A DNA stretch of 42,000 nt from positions 1 to 42,000 of the forward strand of contig JAPLID010000175.1 in NCBI GenBank assembly GCA_026389285.1, given 5' to 3'. The notes under the pieces were generated by a model, which did no database searches, was not told where the DNA came from, and saw only the letters and a program-made list of their open reading frames with translations. Shown piece by piece: positions 34,159 through 41,923 of this stretch (positions are counted from its first letter, which is position 1; the number at the start of each line of letters is the position of its first letter). Source of the stretch: Cyanobacteriota bacterium. GTDB lineage: Bacteria; Cyanobacteriota; Cyanobacteriia; PCC-6307; Cyanobiaceae. Made by a program: the position numbers and the translations under genes.

Positions 34159-35250
34159 ATGAACGTCAGCACAGGCTATCAGCAAGAAACAGGCCGCATC
34201 GCATTCCTGGACTTCTTGCGCATCATTGCATTTTCAAGTGTCCTTATTGGCCATAACTTCTATGATCAAGCTAAATCCTTTGCTGCGAATTCTTCCATTC
34301 ATGCGACTCCTCGGCTGCTTGTGGGTTGGGCGCTCCCGCTCTCCGAGGCTGGCGGGGCAGGAGTTGTTATTTTCTTTCTGATTTCTGGTTACATCATCAG
34401 CCGTATTCTTACTAGGCAGTCCACTTGGAAATTCCTATTCAAACGTATATTTCGAATATACCCTCTCTACATAGCTGCTGTACTTATGCAGGCAATTTAC
34501 CAATGGCGAATTGCCAGTCCAATCCCTTTTTCAGTTCTTGGTCCGCAACTTTTGCTGATTGGTGATTTCTTTGCAACTCCATACTCTCTTGGAGGCGTGG
34601 AATGGACCCTACGCATAGAAATGGTCTTCTATGTGTTGATGGCATGCCTGCAATCACTTGGCTTGATGCATAATCGTGCCAAGTGGCTGCCTTGGATACT
34701 TTTAATTTGTCTTTGGGTGCTGGCTTTTTTGCCACCATTCCCCATCTCCCCATCGTGGTCGAAAGGATATACAAATCTGTACGCACCTTTTCTTGTCTTT
34801 GGAATCTTTATTGATCTTTACGAAAGGCGTAGAGTCAATTTTGTCTGGCTTGCCTGTGTCGGCTTGTTTGTATGCGGACAACACTTTTTTTTAATTAGTA
34901 AATACCAACCGTCTTGGCTGAATGCCCATTTTGCCATTTTAGCTCTTGCTCTATTCCTAGTTTGCTGGGTATTGCGCAATCTATTCATTGTCAACTCATG
35001 GATCCTATTTCTATCGAGCTTGACTTATGGAGTCTACTTGTTCCACCTCTGGACATGGCGACCGATGGGTGATTTTCTTCAGAGAGTTCGCCTTCCTTGG
35101 CTTCCAGTTGATCTCCAGCGCCTGGTTCTTTTGCTGAGCCTTTGTTTGCTGATGAATTATTGTGTGGAGCGGCCTGCAATCCGTTTTGCAGAAAAGCTAC
35201 TTCAGTATTGGTCAAGGCGATTCAGTCCACTCAATTCATCTGGCTCCTAG
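34159..35250 (+). CDS. Membrane acyltransferase, acyltransferase-3 family
   Basis: 363 residues from the ATG at 34159; a GTG at 34102 would add 19 residues. The family start FLDFLRIIAFSSVLIGHNFY has the active-site His after TM1. Further blocks are GAGVVIFFLISGYIISRILT, FLFKRIFRIYPLYIAAVLM and SLGGVEWTLRIEMVFYVLM, followed by about six more TM segments and LTYGVYLFHLWTW, WLPVDLQRLVLLLSL. The family O-acylates (often O-acetylates) surface polysaccharides, LPS or small molecules. The glycan island context points to modification of the surface glycan. A composite inverted repeat begins exactly at its stop codon. Confidence 0.85.
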   Translation: MNVSTGYQQETGRIAFLDFLRIIAFSSVLIGHNFYDQAKSFAANSSIHATPRLLVGWALPLSEAGGAGVVIFFLISGYIISRILTRQSTWKFLFKRIFRIYPLYIAAVLMQAIYQWRIASPIPFSVLGPQLLLIGDFFATPYSLGGVEWTLRIEMVFYVLMACLQSLGLMHNRAKWLPWILLICLWVLAFLPPFPISPSWSKGYTNLYAPFLVFGIFIDLYERRRVNFVWLACVGLFVCGQHFFLISKYQPSWLNAHFAILALALFLVCWVLRNLFIVNSWILFLSSLTYGVYLFHLWTWRPMGDFLQRVRLPWLPVDLQRLVLLLSLCLLMNYCVERPAIRFAEKLLQYWSRRFSPLNSSGS

Positions 35251-35302
35251 TTGCCAATCGGTGGATTTAATATTTACGGGAATGCTGCCATTCCCTGGCA
35301 AC
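35250..35302 (+). terminator. Nested inverted repeats behind the acyltransferase gene
   Basis: The outer arms GTTGCCA (35250-35256) and TGGCAAC (35296-35302) enclose the perfect hairpin GGGAATG-CTGC-CATTCCC (35278-35295). The structure starts at the last base of the stop codon. No T-run follows, so termination is only likely. Confidence 0.4.
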
Positions 35303-35407
35303 CATGAGATGAAGGAAGCTTTCAGTCATGCCCTTGTCAAGCCCCTTCGCACGCATGGCACCGCTTTCGAGTAGATTATTATTGCTGTTCTGCTCGACGA
35401 ACGAGCC

Positions 35408-35518
35408 ATGCCTGAGCTGAGTTCCACAAGTTTGATCAGCGATTTCCAGCTGTCAGCCATCGCAGCCCTCGTTGTAGTCTACCCATCAGTCTTTCTGAAC
35501 GGATTCGGCTCTGAATGA
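35408..35518 (+). CDS. Possible 36-residue single-TM peptide
   Basis: Frame from ATG 35408 to TGA 35518. The peptide starts MPELSSTSLISDFQLS and has one long hydrophobic stretch, AIAALVVVYPSVFLNGF, which would span the membrane once. A weak GAG lies six bases before the start. It stands between the acyltransferase and the aminotransferase genes, in the same direction. I recognise no family and no known small photosystem subunit; it could be chance. Confidence 0.3.
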   Translation: MPELSSTSLISDFQLSAIAALVVVYPSVFLNGFGSE

Positions 35519-35545
35519 TTACAATCAACTTCTTACAGCAACACA

Positions 35546-36649
35546 ATGATTTTTGTTGGTGATCCACGTCCAAGGGCTGCGAGGCGTCGAGCTGATCTCC
35601 TCCAGTGTTTCGACCAGTTTCTTGCAGATGGGCGTTTCGTGCTCGGACCGGGTGTCACTAGCTTCGAGCAGGCCTTCTCCGACTACACGGGCATCCGAAA
35701 TTGCATCGGTGTAGCCAACGGCACAGACGCCATTGAGCTTGCCCTTTCTTCCCTTGGCATTGGGGCGGGTGATCGGGTCGCCACCGCCGCCAATGCTGGT
35801 GGCTATGCGAGTACCTCTCTCGCTGCCGTCGGAGCAGTGCCGCTCTACATCGATGTCGAACCCGATACCTGCTGCCTATCGATTGGTGCAGTCGAGCACT
35901 GTCTCGCCAGCAGGCCTCGTGCCTTGATCGTGACACACCTCTATGGTCGCATCGCCCCAGAGATCAGCGCAATTGCCGAGCTGTGTCGGCGCCATAATGT
36001 TTTCTTGATTGAAGATTGCGCTCAAGCCCATGGCTCTCGGATGGCCGGCCATCACGCGGGAAGCTTTGGAGACGCCAGCAGTTTCAGTTTCTACCCCACG
36101 AAGAATTTGGGTGGGCTCGGCGATGGAGGTGCTATCTGCACCAATGATGATGCTGTAGCTGAGAGATGTCGACAACTCAGGCAATACGGTTGGCTCAGTA
36201 AATATGAAGTTCAACGTCCCATGGGGCGCAACAGCCGTCTGGATGAGCTGCAAGCTCGCTTTCTGGAACTGTTCCTAGCGGATCTGGATGAGGAGAATCA
36301 GAAGAGAATGCTTCTAGCTTCACGTTACCACGAACAGATCACGCATCCCGGTTTGTTTTTGCCACCTGCACCTAGTGATTCCAGTAGCCATGTTTACCAC
36401 CTGTTCGTTGTCCAGGTGCGCCAGAAAAGAGAGCATCTGCAGCAGCACCTGAAAAACCACGGGATCCTTAGCGATATTCACTATCCCATCCCGGACCATC
36501 TTCAGGGCGTGCACTGGGCCAAAGCAGAGGTTCGCCTTCCAGTTACTGAAGACCTGGCAGCCAGCGTTCTGTCTCTTCCGTGCTATCCGGATCTCGAGTC
36601 AGCTGATCAGGACCAAGTAATCGAGGCGGTGAATAGTTGGTCCCAGTAG
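35546..36649 (+). CDS. DegT/DnrJ/EryC1-type sugar aminotransferase (FdtB/QdtB-like)
   Basis: 367 residues. PLP fold type I: FVLGPGVTSFEQAFSDYTG, ANGTDAIELALSSLGI (phosphate-binding loop), VFLIEDCAQAHGSRMAG at 152-168 with the Asp that contacts the pyridine N, and FYPTKNLGGLGDGG with the PLP Lys186. RPMGRNSRLDELQARFL and IHYPIPDHLQGV are typical of 3-aminosugar transaminases of the FdtB/QdtB/DesV group. With the FdtD-like fusion it would make dTDP-3-amino-3,6-dideoxy-galactose or -glucose. Sequence alone does not decide between the galacto and gluco forms. It is alone, at the right end of the island. Confidence 0.88.
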   Translation: MIFVGDPRPRAARRRADLLQCFDQFLADGRFVLGPGVTSFEQAFSDYTGIRNCIGVANGTDAIELALSSLGIGAGDRVATAANAGGYASTSLAAVGAVPLYIDVEPDTCCLSIGAVEHCLASRPRALIVTHLYGRIAPEISAIAELCRRHNVFLIEDCAQAHGSRMAGHHAGSFGDASSFSFYPTKNLGGLGDGGAICTNDDAVAERCRQLRQYGWLSKYEVQRPMGRNSRLDELQARFLELFLADLDEENQKRMLLASRYHEQITHPGLFLPPAPSDSSSHVYHLFVVQVRQKREHLQQHLKNHGILSDIHYPIPDHLQGVHWAKAEVRLPVTEDLAASVLSLPCYPDLESADQDQVIEAVNSWSQ

Positions 36650-37010
36650 GTTCATCAATCTCCATGACAGATGAATTTATGTCGCTGTTGTGATAGCGCT
36701 AAAATTTGAATTCGCAATCGCGATGGTTTTATTTCCTGCCTTGGGAGGGGTGCTAATTAAAGCGTAATTTGTTCGCTGATGTCTTTGAGGCTTATGGCAG
36801 CAATCTTGAATTTTTCAAGAGGAACCTCCAGCAGGCCAATCCTCCTGTAGGGGCACTCGTACCCAAGAAAGGACTCCCTGCGTTGCCCCCACTGACTTTT
36901 TGTTGGGGGAGGTAGCTGGTTCCTTGCAACCAAGGCTGCTTACGCTGATCCCTTCGTCAACGCAACCCTCTCAGCTCTCCGGGCGGCCTTGGGTCCAGGC
37001 CAGGTTGTCA
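36650..37010. other. Spacer at the right edge of the island
   Basis: 361 bases in which the base composition changes from A/T-rich to GC-rich. From a TTG at 36769 a plus-strand frame is open for 48 codons to TAG at 36913-36915 with a protein-like sequence (AYGSNLEFFKRNLQQANPPV), which could be the remnant of a lost gene or element; no homologue can be named. Nothing else recognised. Confidence 0.4.
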
Positions 37011-37541
37011 TCAGATCAGCTCGGGATGCAGCGGATCCCCCTTGAAGGGGCCCTCCAGTTCCGCAGTGATCCAGCCGCCGTAGAAGCCGCCGGGCTGGGG
37101 GATCACCCGCTCACCATCCAGCCAGCAGCTGTCCATCAAGCCCGGATAGAGCCCATACCAACCGGCCAGGGCCGCAAAGGCCGGGGCCGGTTCGAGGTAT
37201 TGCCACACCGCCCGGTTCAGGCGCCGCGACAGGCCTTCGGCGCCGGGGGCGACCACATCGAAATAGCGGGCCACGCCCTTCCACTCGCAGAAGCTGTGGC
37301 CCGGCGCCAACTGCAGCACGGCCAGATCCACCCCCTCGGGCGGCAGGTAGAAGCTGGGTGGATGGAAGGTCTCCAGCACCCGCAGCGAGCGGTGCGTGTC
37401 GACCAGCACCCGGCCGAAGGCCTCGACCCTCACATGGCGGGCGCAGATCTGCAGCGCCGGTGGGCGCGGATAGGCGGCCACCCGCTCACGGCCGTCGGGC
37501 AACTGCCAGGGATGAAGCGGTGGCTCCGTCATCGTCTCCAT
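37011..37541 (-). CDS. DUF427 family protein
   Basis: 176 residues. The DUF427 blocks are clear: VLETFHPPSFYLPPEGVDLA, FCEWKGVARYFDVV, AFAALAGWYGLYPGLMDSCW and ERVIPQPGGFYGGWITAEL. The family is a small beta-rich fold found widely in cyanobacteria and actinobacteria without an established reaction. GC-rich and in normal housekeeping codon style, so outside the island. The next minus-strand gene upstream is the Nif11 protein, 18 bases away, so both may be in one transcript. Confidence 0.88.
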   Translation of the reverse strand: METMTEPPLHPWQLPDGRERVAAYPRPPALQICARHVRVEAFGRVLVDTHRSLRVLETFHPPSFYLPPEGVDLAVLQLAPGHSFCEWKGVARYFDVVAPGAEGLSRRLNRAVWQYLEPAPAFAALAGWYGLYPGLMDSCWLDGERVIPQPGGFYGGWITAELEGPFKGDPLHPELI

Positions 37542-37559
37542 CAGGGGCTGCTCCGCCGA

Positions 37560-37805
37560 TCAACCGGGGATGAAATGGCGCAACCTTCGCGCCTCCTCTC
37601 CCGCCCGACGCTGCAGCTCCTCATCGCTGAGGGCCTGTTCCGCCCGCTGCTGCGCGGCGATCACATCGTTTTCATCGACCTCGAAGCCGGCGCCGCGGGC
37701 CAGAGCCAGAAAATCAGCCAACTCCTTGGGTTCATGCAGATGTTGATCCAGCGCCGGATCCCCGTGGGCATGGGCCAGAAAGGCATCGAGTTGGGCCAGG
37801 CTCAT
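37560..37805 (-). CDS. Nif11-domain protein
   Basis: 81 residues from the ATG at 37805, where the Nif11 pattern starts: MSLAQLDAFLAHAHGDPALD, then ELADFLALARGAGFEVDEND and a final helix ALSDEELQRRAGEEARR. Nif11 domains serve as leader peptides of ribosomal peptides (e.g. prochlorosins) or stand alone with unknown role. Here no double-Gly cleavage site and no Cys/Ser/Thr-rich core follow, and no lanthipeptide synthetase is nearby, so a stand-alone protein is more likely. The frame is open upstream to 37892 but that part is not Nif11-like. Confidence 0.8.
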   Translation of the reverse strand: MSLAQLDAFLAHAHGDPALDQHLHEPKELADFLALARGAGFEVDENDVIAAQQRAEQALSDEELQRRAGEEARRLRHFIPG

Positions 37806-37921
37806 GGGGGCGATCGGGCAACTGTGCCTCCTGTTTAATCGCTGAGCCTGCCCGCTGGCGCCCTGAACGCGCCACCGATCGCTGGCAACCACAGACCCGC
37901 TGTCTCCCCGCAGAGCAGCGT

Positions 37922-38791
37922 TCAGCCGATCAGGTTGAGCTGCTGGGGGCCGGGGCCAGCGGCGGCAGGGCCTCCGGACGCTGAATCACGAGCCGCGGGC
38001 CCCTCCGCAGCGAAACCCCCAGCGACTAGGCCGCTGGATTCCGTGATGCCAGAGACAGGATCTCCAGCATTGGATCTGCCAGAGACAGGGCCGCTCGCCG
38101 CGGAGCGGCGAGGACCGGCGGCGCCGGAGCCACCAACGCCCGGAGCCACCTCGAGCTTCACCGCTTCCCAGGCGGCTGGTTCCCACGGCGCCATCAGCGG
38201 TTCCAGGGCCCTCAGGCCAGACCCATCGGCCGGTTCCAGCCAGGCCTGCTCCAGCCCATCGGGGATCACCACCGGCATGCGGTCATGCACCCGCCGCAGC
38301 AGGTCATTCGGGGCGGTGGTGAGCACGCAGCAGCTCTCCAGTTCGCCGCCATCGGGGCCGATCCAGCGCTCCCACAGCCCGCCGAGCCAGAAGGGGGCGC
38401 GATCGCGGCGGCGAAACAGCCAGGGCTGCTTGTAGCTGCGGCCTGTGCCGGCGTCGATGCGGCTCTGCCACTCAAAGAAGCCGTCGGCGGGCAGCAGAGC
38501 GCGGCGATGGCGCCAGGCGGCGCGGAAGAAGGGCTTGTCGGTCACGGTTTCGCTGCGGGCGTTGATCGGCCGCCGCATCCCCAGGGGATCCTTGCTCCAC
38601 TCGGGCAGAAAGCCCCACAGGGCCAGCCCCACCTCCAGGCGGCCATGCTCCTGGCGCTGCAGCAGCACCGGCTCCCCGGGGCGCACCTGCCGGCAAGGGG
38701 CGTAGTGCTGCACCAGGCCCGGCGGCAGGGGCCCCTTCAGCCGCGGCAGCAGCTGATCGATCGCGGTGGTGAGGCTGTAGCGACCACACAT
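37922..38791 (-). CDS. SRAP (YedK/HMCES-type) abasic-site protein
   Basis: 289 residues. After removal of Met1 the N-terminus is the catalytic Cys2 (MCGRYSLTT), which in this family forms a thiazolidine cross-link with abasic sites in single-stranded DNA. Other blocks: PINARSETVTDKPFFRAAW (Asn and Arg of the active site), LLPADGFFEWQ with the Glu, and VLTTAPNDLLRRVHDRMPVV with the His. The domain ends near residue 215; the remaining 70 or so residues are a Gly/Ala/Ser/Pro-rich tail with a repeated PVSG motif, unusual for the family. The gene is divergent from ftsH, about 110 bases away. Confidence 0.92.
   Translation of the reverse strand: MCGRYSLTTAIDQLLPRLKGPLPPGLVQHYAPCRQVRPGEPVLLQRQEHGRLEVGLALWGFLPEWSKDPLGMRRPINARSETVTDKPFFRAAWRHRRALLPADGFFEWQSRIDAGTGRSYKQPWLFRRRDRAPFWLGGLWERWIGPDGGELESCCVLTTAPNDLLRRVHDRMPVVIPDGLEQAWLEPADGSGLRALEPLMAPWEPAAWEAVKLEVAPGVGGSGAAGPRRSAASGPVSGRSNAGDPVSGITESSGLVAGGFAAEGPAARDSASGGPAAAGPGPQQLNLIG
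38047..38089. repeat. Direct repeat in the SRAP gene tail
   Basis: TGCCAGAGACAGG at 38047-38059 and again at 38077-38089, 30 bases apart and thus in the same frame (10 codons). It encodes the repeated PVSG of the C-terminal tail. Confidence 0.75.
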
Positions 38792-38905
38792 GGGACGAAC
38801 GGCTGAAGGGATGGGAGCGCTGGTGCCATTCGGTTCTCACCACCGGCGGGCGATCCGGCCGGTGGCACACAGGCCTAGCCTGTTGCCACGATCATCCTCA
38901 GCAGC

Positions 38906-40798
38906 ATGGCCATTCGCCAGGACGACAACCGCCCGAACCGGCGTTTCGGGCTGATCAACCTGCTGCTGATCGGCTTCGGGGTGCTGCTGCTGGTCAGCAA
39001 TTTCCTGCCCAACCCGGCCAACCAGGTGCCCAGGGTGCCCTACTCCCTGTTCATCGGTCAGGTGGATGCCGACAACGTCAAGCGCGTTTACATCACTTCC
39101 GACCAGATCCGCTACGAACTCAAGGAGGCTCCCGCCGAAGACGCGCCGACGCTGCTGGCCACCACACCGATCTTCGACATGGAGCTGCCCCAGCGACTGG
39201 AGAAACATGGGGTGGAGTTCGCCGCCGCACCGCCGACCAAGCCCAGCTTCATCACCACGGCCCTGAGCTGGATCGTGCCTCCGCTGATCTTCATCGTCGT
39301 GCTGCAGTTCTTCGCCCGCCGCAGCGGCATGGGCGGCGCCCAGGGAGCCCTGAGCTTCACCAAGAGCAAGGCCAAGGTCTACGTTCCCGATGAGGAATCC
39401 CGAGTCACCTTCGCCGATGTGGCCGGCGTCGATGAAGCCAAGACCGAACTGACCGAAATCGTCGATTTCCTCAAGACACCCGAGCGCTACACCGCCATCG
39501 GTGCCCGGATCCCCAAGGGTGTGCTGCTGGTGGGCCCTCCAGGCACCGGCAAGACCCTGCTCTCCAAAGCGGTCGCCGGCGAGGCCGGTGTGCCGTTCTT
39601 CATCATCAGCGGCTCCGAGTTTGTGGAGCTGTTCGTCGGCGCCGGCGCCGCCCGGGTGCGCGATCTGTTCGAGGAAGCCAAGAAGAAGGCGCCCTGCATC
39701 ATTTTCATCGATGAACTCGATGCCATCGGCAAGAGCCGGGCCGGCTCGATGGGAATGATGGGCGGCAACGATGAACGGGAGCAGACGCTCAACCAATTGC
39801 TCACCGAAATGGACGGCTTCGCCGCCCAAGACAAACCGGTGATCGTGCTGGCGGCCACCAACCAGCCGGAGGTGCTCGATGCCGCCCTGCTGCGCCCCGG
39901 TCGCTTCGATCGCCAGGTGCTGGTCGACCGGCCCGATCTCTCGGGTCGCCGCATGATCCTTGGGATCTATGCCAAGAAGGTGAAGCTCTCGGAAGGCGTT
40001 GATCTCGATCTGATCGCCCAGGCCACCAGCGGCTTCGCCGGTGCCGATCTGGCCAACCTGGTCAACGAGGCGGCATTGCTGGCCGCCCGCGCCATGCGCA
40101 CCACCGTCGCCCAGGGAGATCTCAACGAAGCGATCGAGCGGGTGGTGGCGGGCCTCGAGAAGAAGAGCCGGGTTTTGCAACCTGACGAGAAGAAAGTAGT
40201 GGCTTATCACGAAGTTGGCCACGCCATCGTCGGCCACCTGATGCCCGGCGGCAGCAAGGTGGCCAAAATCTCGATCGTGCCTCGCGGCATGGCGGCTTTG
40301 GGTTACACCCTGCAGCTGCCCACCGAGGAGCGCTTCCTCAACTCCAAGGAAGACCTCGAAGGCCAGATCGCCACCCTGCTGGGGGGCCGCAGCGCCGAGG
40401 AGATCACCTTCGGCGAGGTCACCACCGGCGCCGCCAACGACCTGCAGCGCGCCACCGACATCGCCGAGCAGATGGTGGGCACCTACGGCATGAGTGACAC
40501 CCTCGGCCCCCTGGCCTACGACAAGCAGGGCGGCGGTCGCTTCCTCGGCGGCAACAACAACCCCCGCCGCGTGGTGAGTGATGCCACCGCCCAGGCGATC
40601 GATCGCGAGGTGCGCGGACTGGTGGATCGGGCCCACGATCGGGCCCTGACGATCCTGCGCCACAACAACGACCTGCTCGAATCGATCTCCCAGAAGATTC
40701 TCGAGAAGGAGGTGATCGAAGGCGATGAGCTCAAGGATCTGCTGGCCTCCAGCGTCCTGCCCGAGGACGCCGTGCTGGTCGCTCCGGCGCTCGCCTGA
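38906..40798 (+). CDS. ftsH: ATP-dependent zinc metalloprotease FtsH
   Basis: 630 residues. Two TM segments ([20 protein letters not shown] at about 14-33 and [20 protein letters not shown] near 113-132) flank the periplasmic/lumenal part. The AAA module has GPPGTGKT (Walker A, about 210), [11 protein letters not shown] (Walker B) and [20 protein letters not shown] (second region of homology). The protease has HEVGH at about 435-439, with Val in place of the more common Ala, and the third zinc ligand in the [18 protein letters not shown] region. Cyanobacteria have four FtsH forms for quality control of PSII and other membrane proteins; which one this is I cannot say. It stands alone between a divergent SRAP gene and argF. 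Confidence 0.96.
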   Translation: MAIRQDDNRPNRRFGLINLLLIGFGVLLLVSNFLPNPANQVPRVPYSLFIGQVDADNVKRVYITSDQIRYELKEAPAEDAPTLLATTPIFDMELPQRLEKHGVEFAAAPPTKPSFITTALSWIVPPLIFIVVLQFFARRSGMGGAQGALSFTKSKAKVYVPDEESRVTFADVAGVDEAKTELTEIVDFLKTPERYTAIGARIPKGVLLVGPPGTGKTLLSKAVAGEAGVPFFIISGSEFVELFVGAGAARVRDLFEEAKKKAPCIIFIDELDAIGKSRAGSMGMMGGNDEREQTLNQLLTEMDGFAAQDKPVIVLAATNQPEVLDAALLRPGRFDRQVLVDRPDLSGRRMILGIYAKKVKLSEGVDLDLIAQATSGFAGADLANLVNEAALLAARAMRTTVAQGDLNEAIERVVAGLEKKSRVLQPDEKKVVAYHEVGHAIVGHLMPGGSKVAKISIVPRGMAALGYTLQLPTEERFLNSKEDLEGQIATLLGGRSAEEITFGEVTTGAANDLQRATDIAEQMVGTYGMSDTLGPLAYDKQGGGRFLGGNNNPRRVVSDATAQAIDREVRGLVDRAHDRALTILRHNNDLLESISQKILEKEVIEGDELKDLLASSVLPEDAVLVAPALA

Positions 40799-40826
40799 GC
40801 GACCAGCGCTTGAGACGCGACTCCCT

Positions 40827-40863
40827 AGGCCCCTTGACGCAGGGGCCTGTGATCCCGGATAAC
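40827..40863 (+). promoter_or_regulatory. Hairpin and candidate promoter between ftsH and argF
   Basis: A 7-bp stem AGGCCCC / GGGGCCT (40827-40848, loop of eight) lies about 30 bases behind ftsH; no T-run follows. Starting in its loop is a candidate promoter for argF: -35 TTGACG (40834-40839), 18 bases, -10 GATAAC (40858-40863), 19 bases before the ATG. Confidence 0.4.
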
Positions 40864-40882
40864 AGTTCTTTGTAGCGGCTCC

Positions 40883-41863
40883 ATGGAGTCCCCGTCCGCC
40901 TCAAATCCATCAGACGCTCTCCTGGGCCGCGATCTGCTTTCCTCGGCCGATCTGAGCGCCACGGAAACCCAGGAGCTGCTCATCCTGGCGGCAGAGCTCA
41001 AGGCCGGCCGCCGATCGATCGACCTTGGCGGCAAGGTGCTGGGCCTGATCTTCAGCAAGGCCTCGACCCGCACCCGCGTCAGCTTCACGGTGGCGATGGC
41101 CCGGCTCGGCGGCCAGACCCTCGATCTCAATCCCAGCGTCACCCAGGTGGGCCGCGGTGAACCGATCGCCGACACGGCCCGGGTGCTCAGCCGCTACTGC
41201 GATGCGCTGGCGATTCGCACCTTCGCCCAGGCGGAACTGGCCGAATACGCCCACTGGTCATCGATCCCGGTGATCAATGCCCTCACCGACCTCGAGCACC
41301 CCTGCCAGGCCCTGGCCGACTACCTCACCCTGGCGGAGCGTTTCGCCACGGCTGACGATGGTCGCCTGGATCTCGATCGTCTCCAGGGGCTGACCCTGGC
41401 CTACGTGGGAGACGGCAACAACGTGGCCCACTCGCTGATGCTCTGCGGGGCCCTGCTGGGGGTGAACGTGCGTATCGGCTGTCCGGTGGGGTTTGAACCC
41501 AATGCAGCCGTGCTTGAGCAGTCACGCCGCCTAGCTGCCGCTCGCGGGTCCGAGGTGGCGGTGCTGCACGCACCGGTGGCTGCCGTGCGCGGCGCCCACG
41601 CCCTCTACACAGATGTGTGGGCATCGATGGGGCAGGAGGAAGAAAAGGCAGAGCGGCAGAGGGCCTTTGCCGGGTGGTGCCTCAACGAAGAGCTGGTCGC
41701 AGAAGCAGATCCAAGCGCAATCGTGCTGCACTGCCTGCCGGCCTACCGCGGCCTAGAAATCAGCGCCGGCGTGATCGAGGGCTCCGCCAGCCGGGTGTTC
41801 GACCAGGCGGAAAACAGGCTCCACGCCCAACAGGCGCTGTTGGCAGCCCTGCTCGGGGGCTAG
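40883..41863 (+). CDS. argF: Ornithine carbamoyltransferase
   Basis: 326 residues. The carbamoyl-phosphate site STRTR is at about 59-63, SVTQVGRGEPIADTARVLSR follows, then DLEHPCQALADYLTLAE with HPCQ at about 139, and HCLPAYRG at about 283 with the catalytic Cys of the family. NNVAHSLMLCGALLGVNVRI is in the ornithine domain. It makes citrulline in the arginine pathway. The first 15 residues are a lineage-specific lead. The start ATG at 40883 gives the normal family length. Confidence 0.96.
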   Translation: MESPSASNPSDALLGRDLLSSADLSATETQELLILAAELKAGRRSIDLGGKVLGLIFSKASTRTRVSFTVAMARLGGQTLDLNPSVTQVGRGEPIADTARVLSRYCDALAIRTFAQAELAEYAHWSSIPVINALTDLEHPCQALADYLTLAERFATADDGRLDLDRLQGLTLAYVGDGNNVAHSLMLCGALLGVNVRIGCPVGFEPNAAVLEQSRRLAAARGSEVAVLHAPVAAVRGAHALYTDVWASMGQEEEKAERQRAFAGWCLNEELVAEADPSAIVLHCLPAYRGLEISAGVIEGSASRVFDQAENRLHAQQALLAALLGG

Positions 41864-41923
41864 GAGCGTGTTGCGCATAGATCTCCGAGCAGAAAATGGG
41901 GACGTTTCTGCCGCCGAGGAGAT

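Larger units (their letters stand above)
29101..37010. other. A/T-richer genomic island with surface-glycan genes
   Basis: From about 29100 the sequence is clearly richer in A and T, in codon third positions as well as in the spacers, than the strongly GC-rich flanks; the change back lies near 36900-37000. All identified genes inside concern glycans or sugar nucleotides. The left edge adjoins a broken MscS gene. No tRNA, integrase or intact transposase was seen at either edge, so the mode of entry is open. Confidence 0.7.

Noticed and set aside
36900-37838. 312-codon plus-strand open frame
   Set aside because: It runs antisense through DUF427 and Nif11 genes, both recognised with good motifs.
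38837-40663. 608-codon minus-strand open frame
   Set aside because: Fully antisense to ftsH, whose identity is certain; long antisense frames are common in GC-rich genes. His/Gly/Gln-rich composition without domain features.
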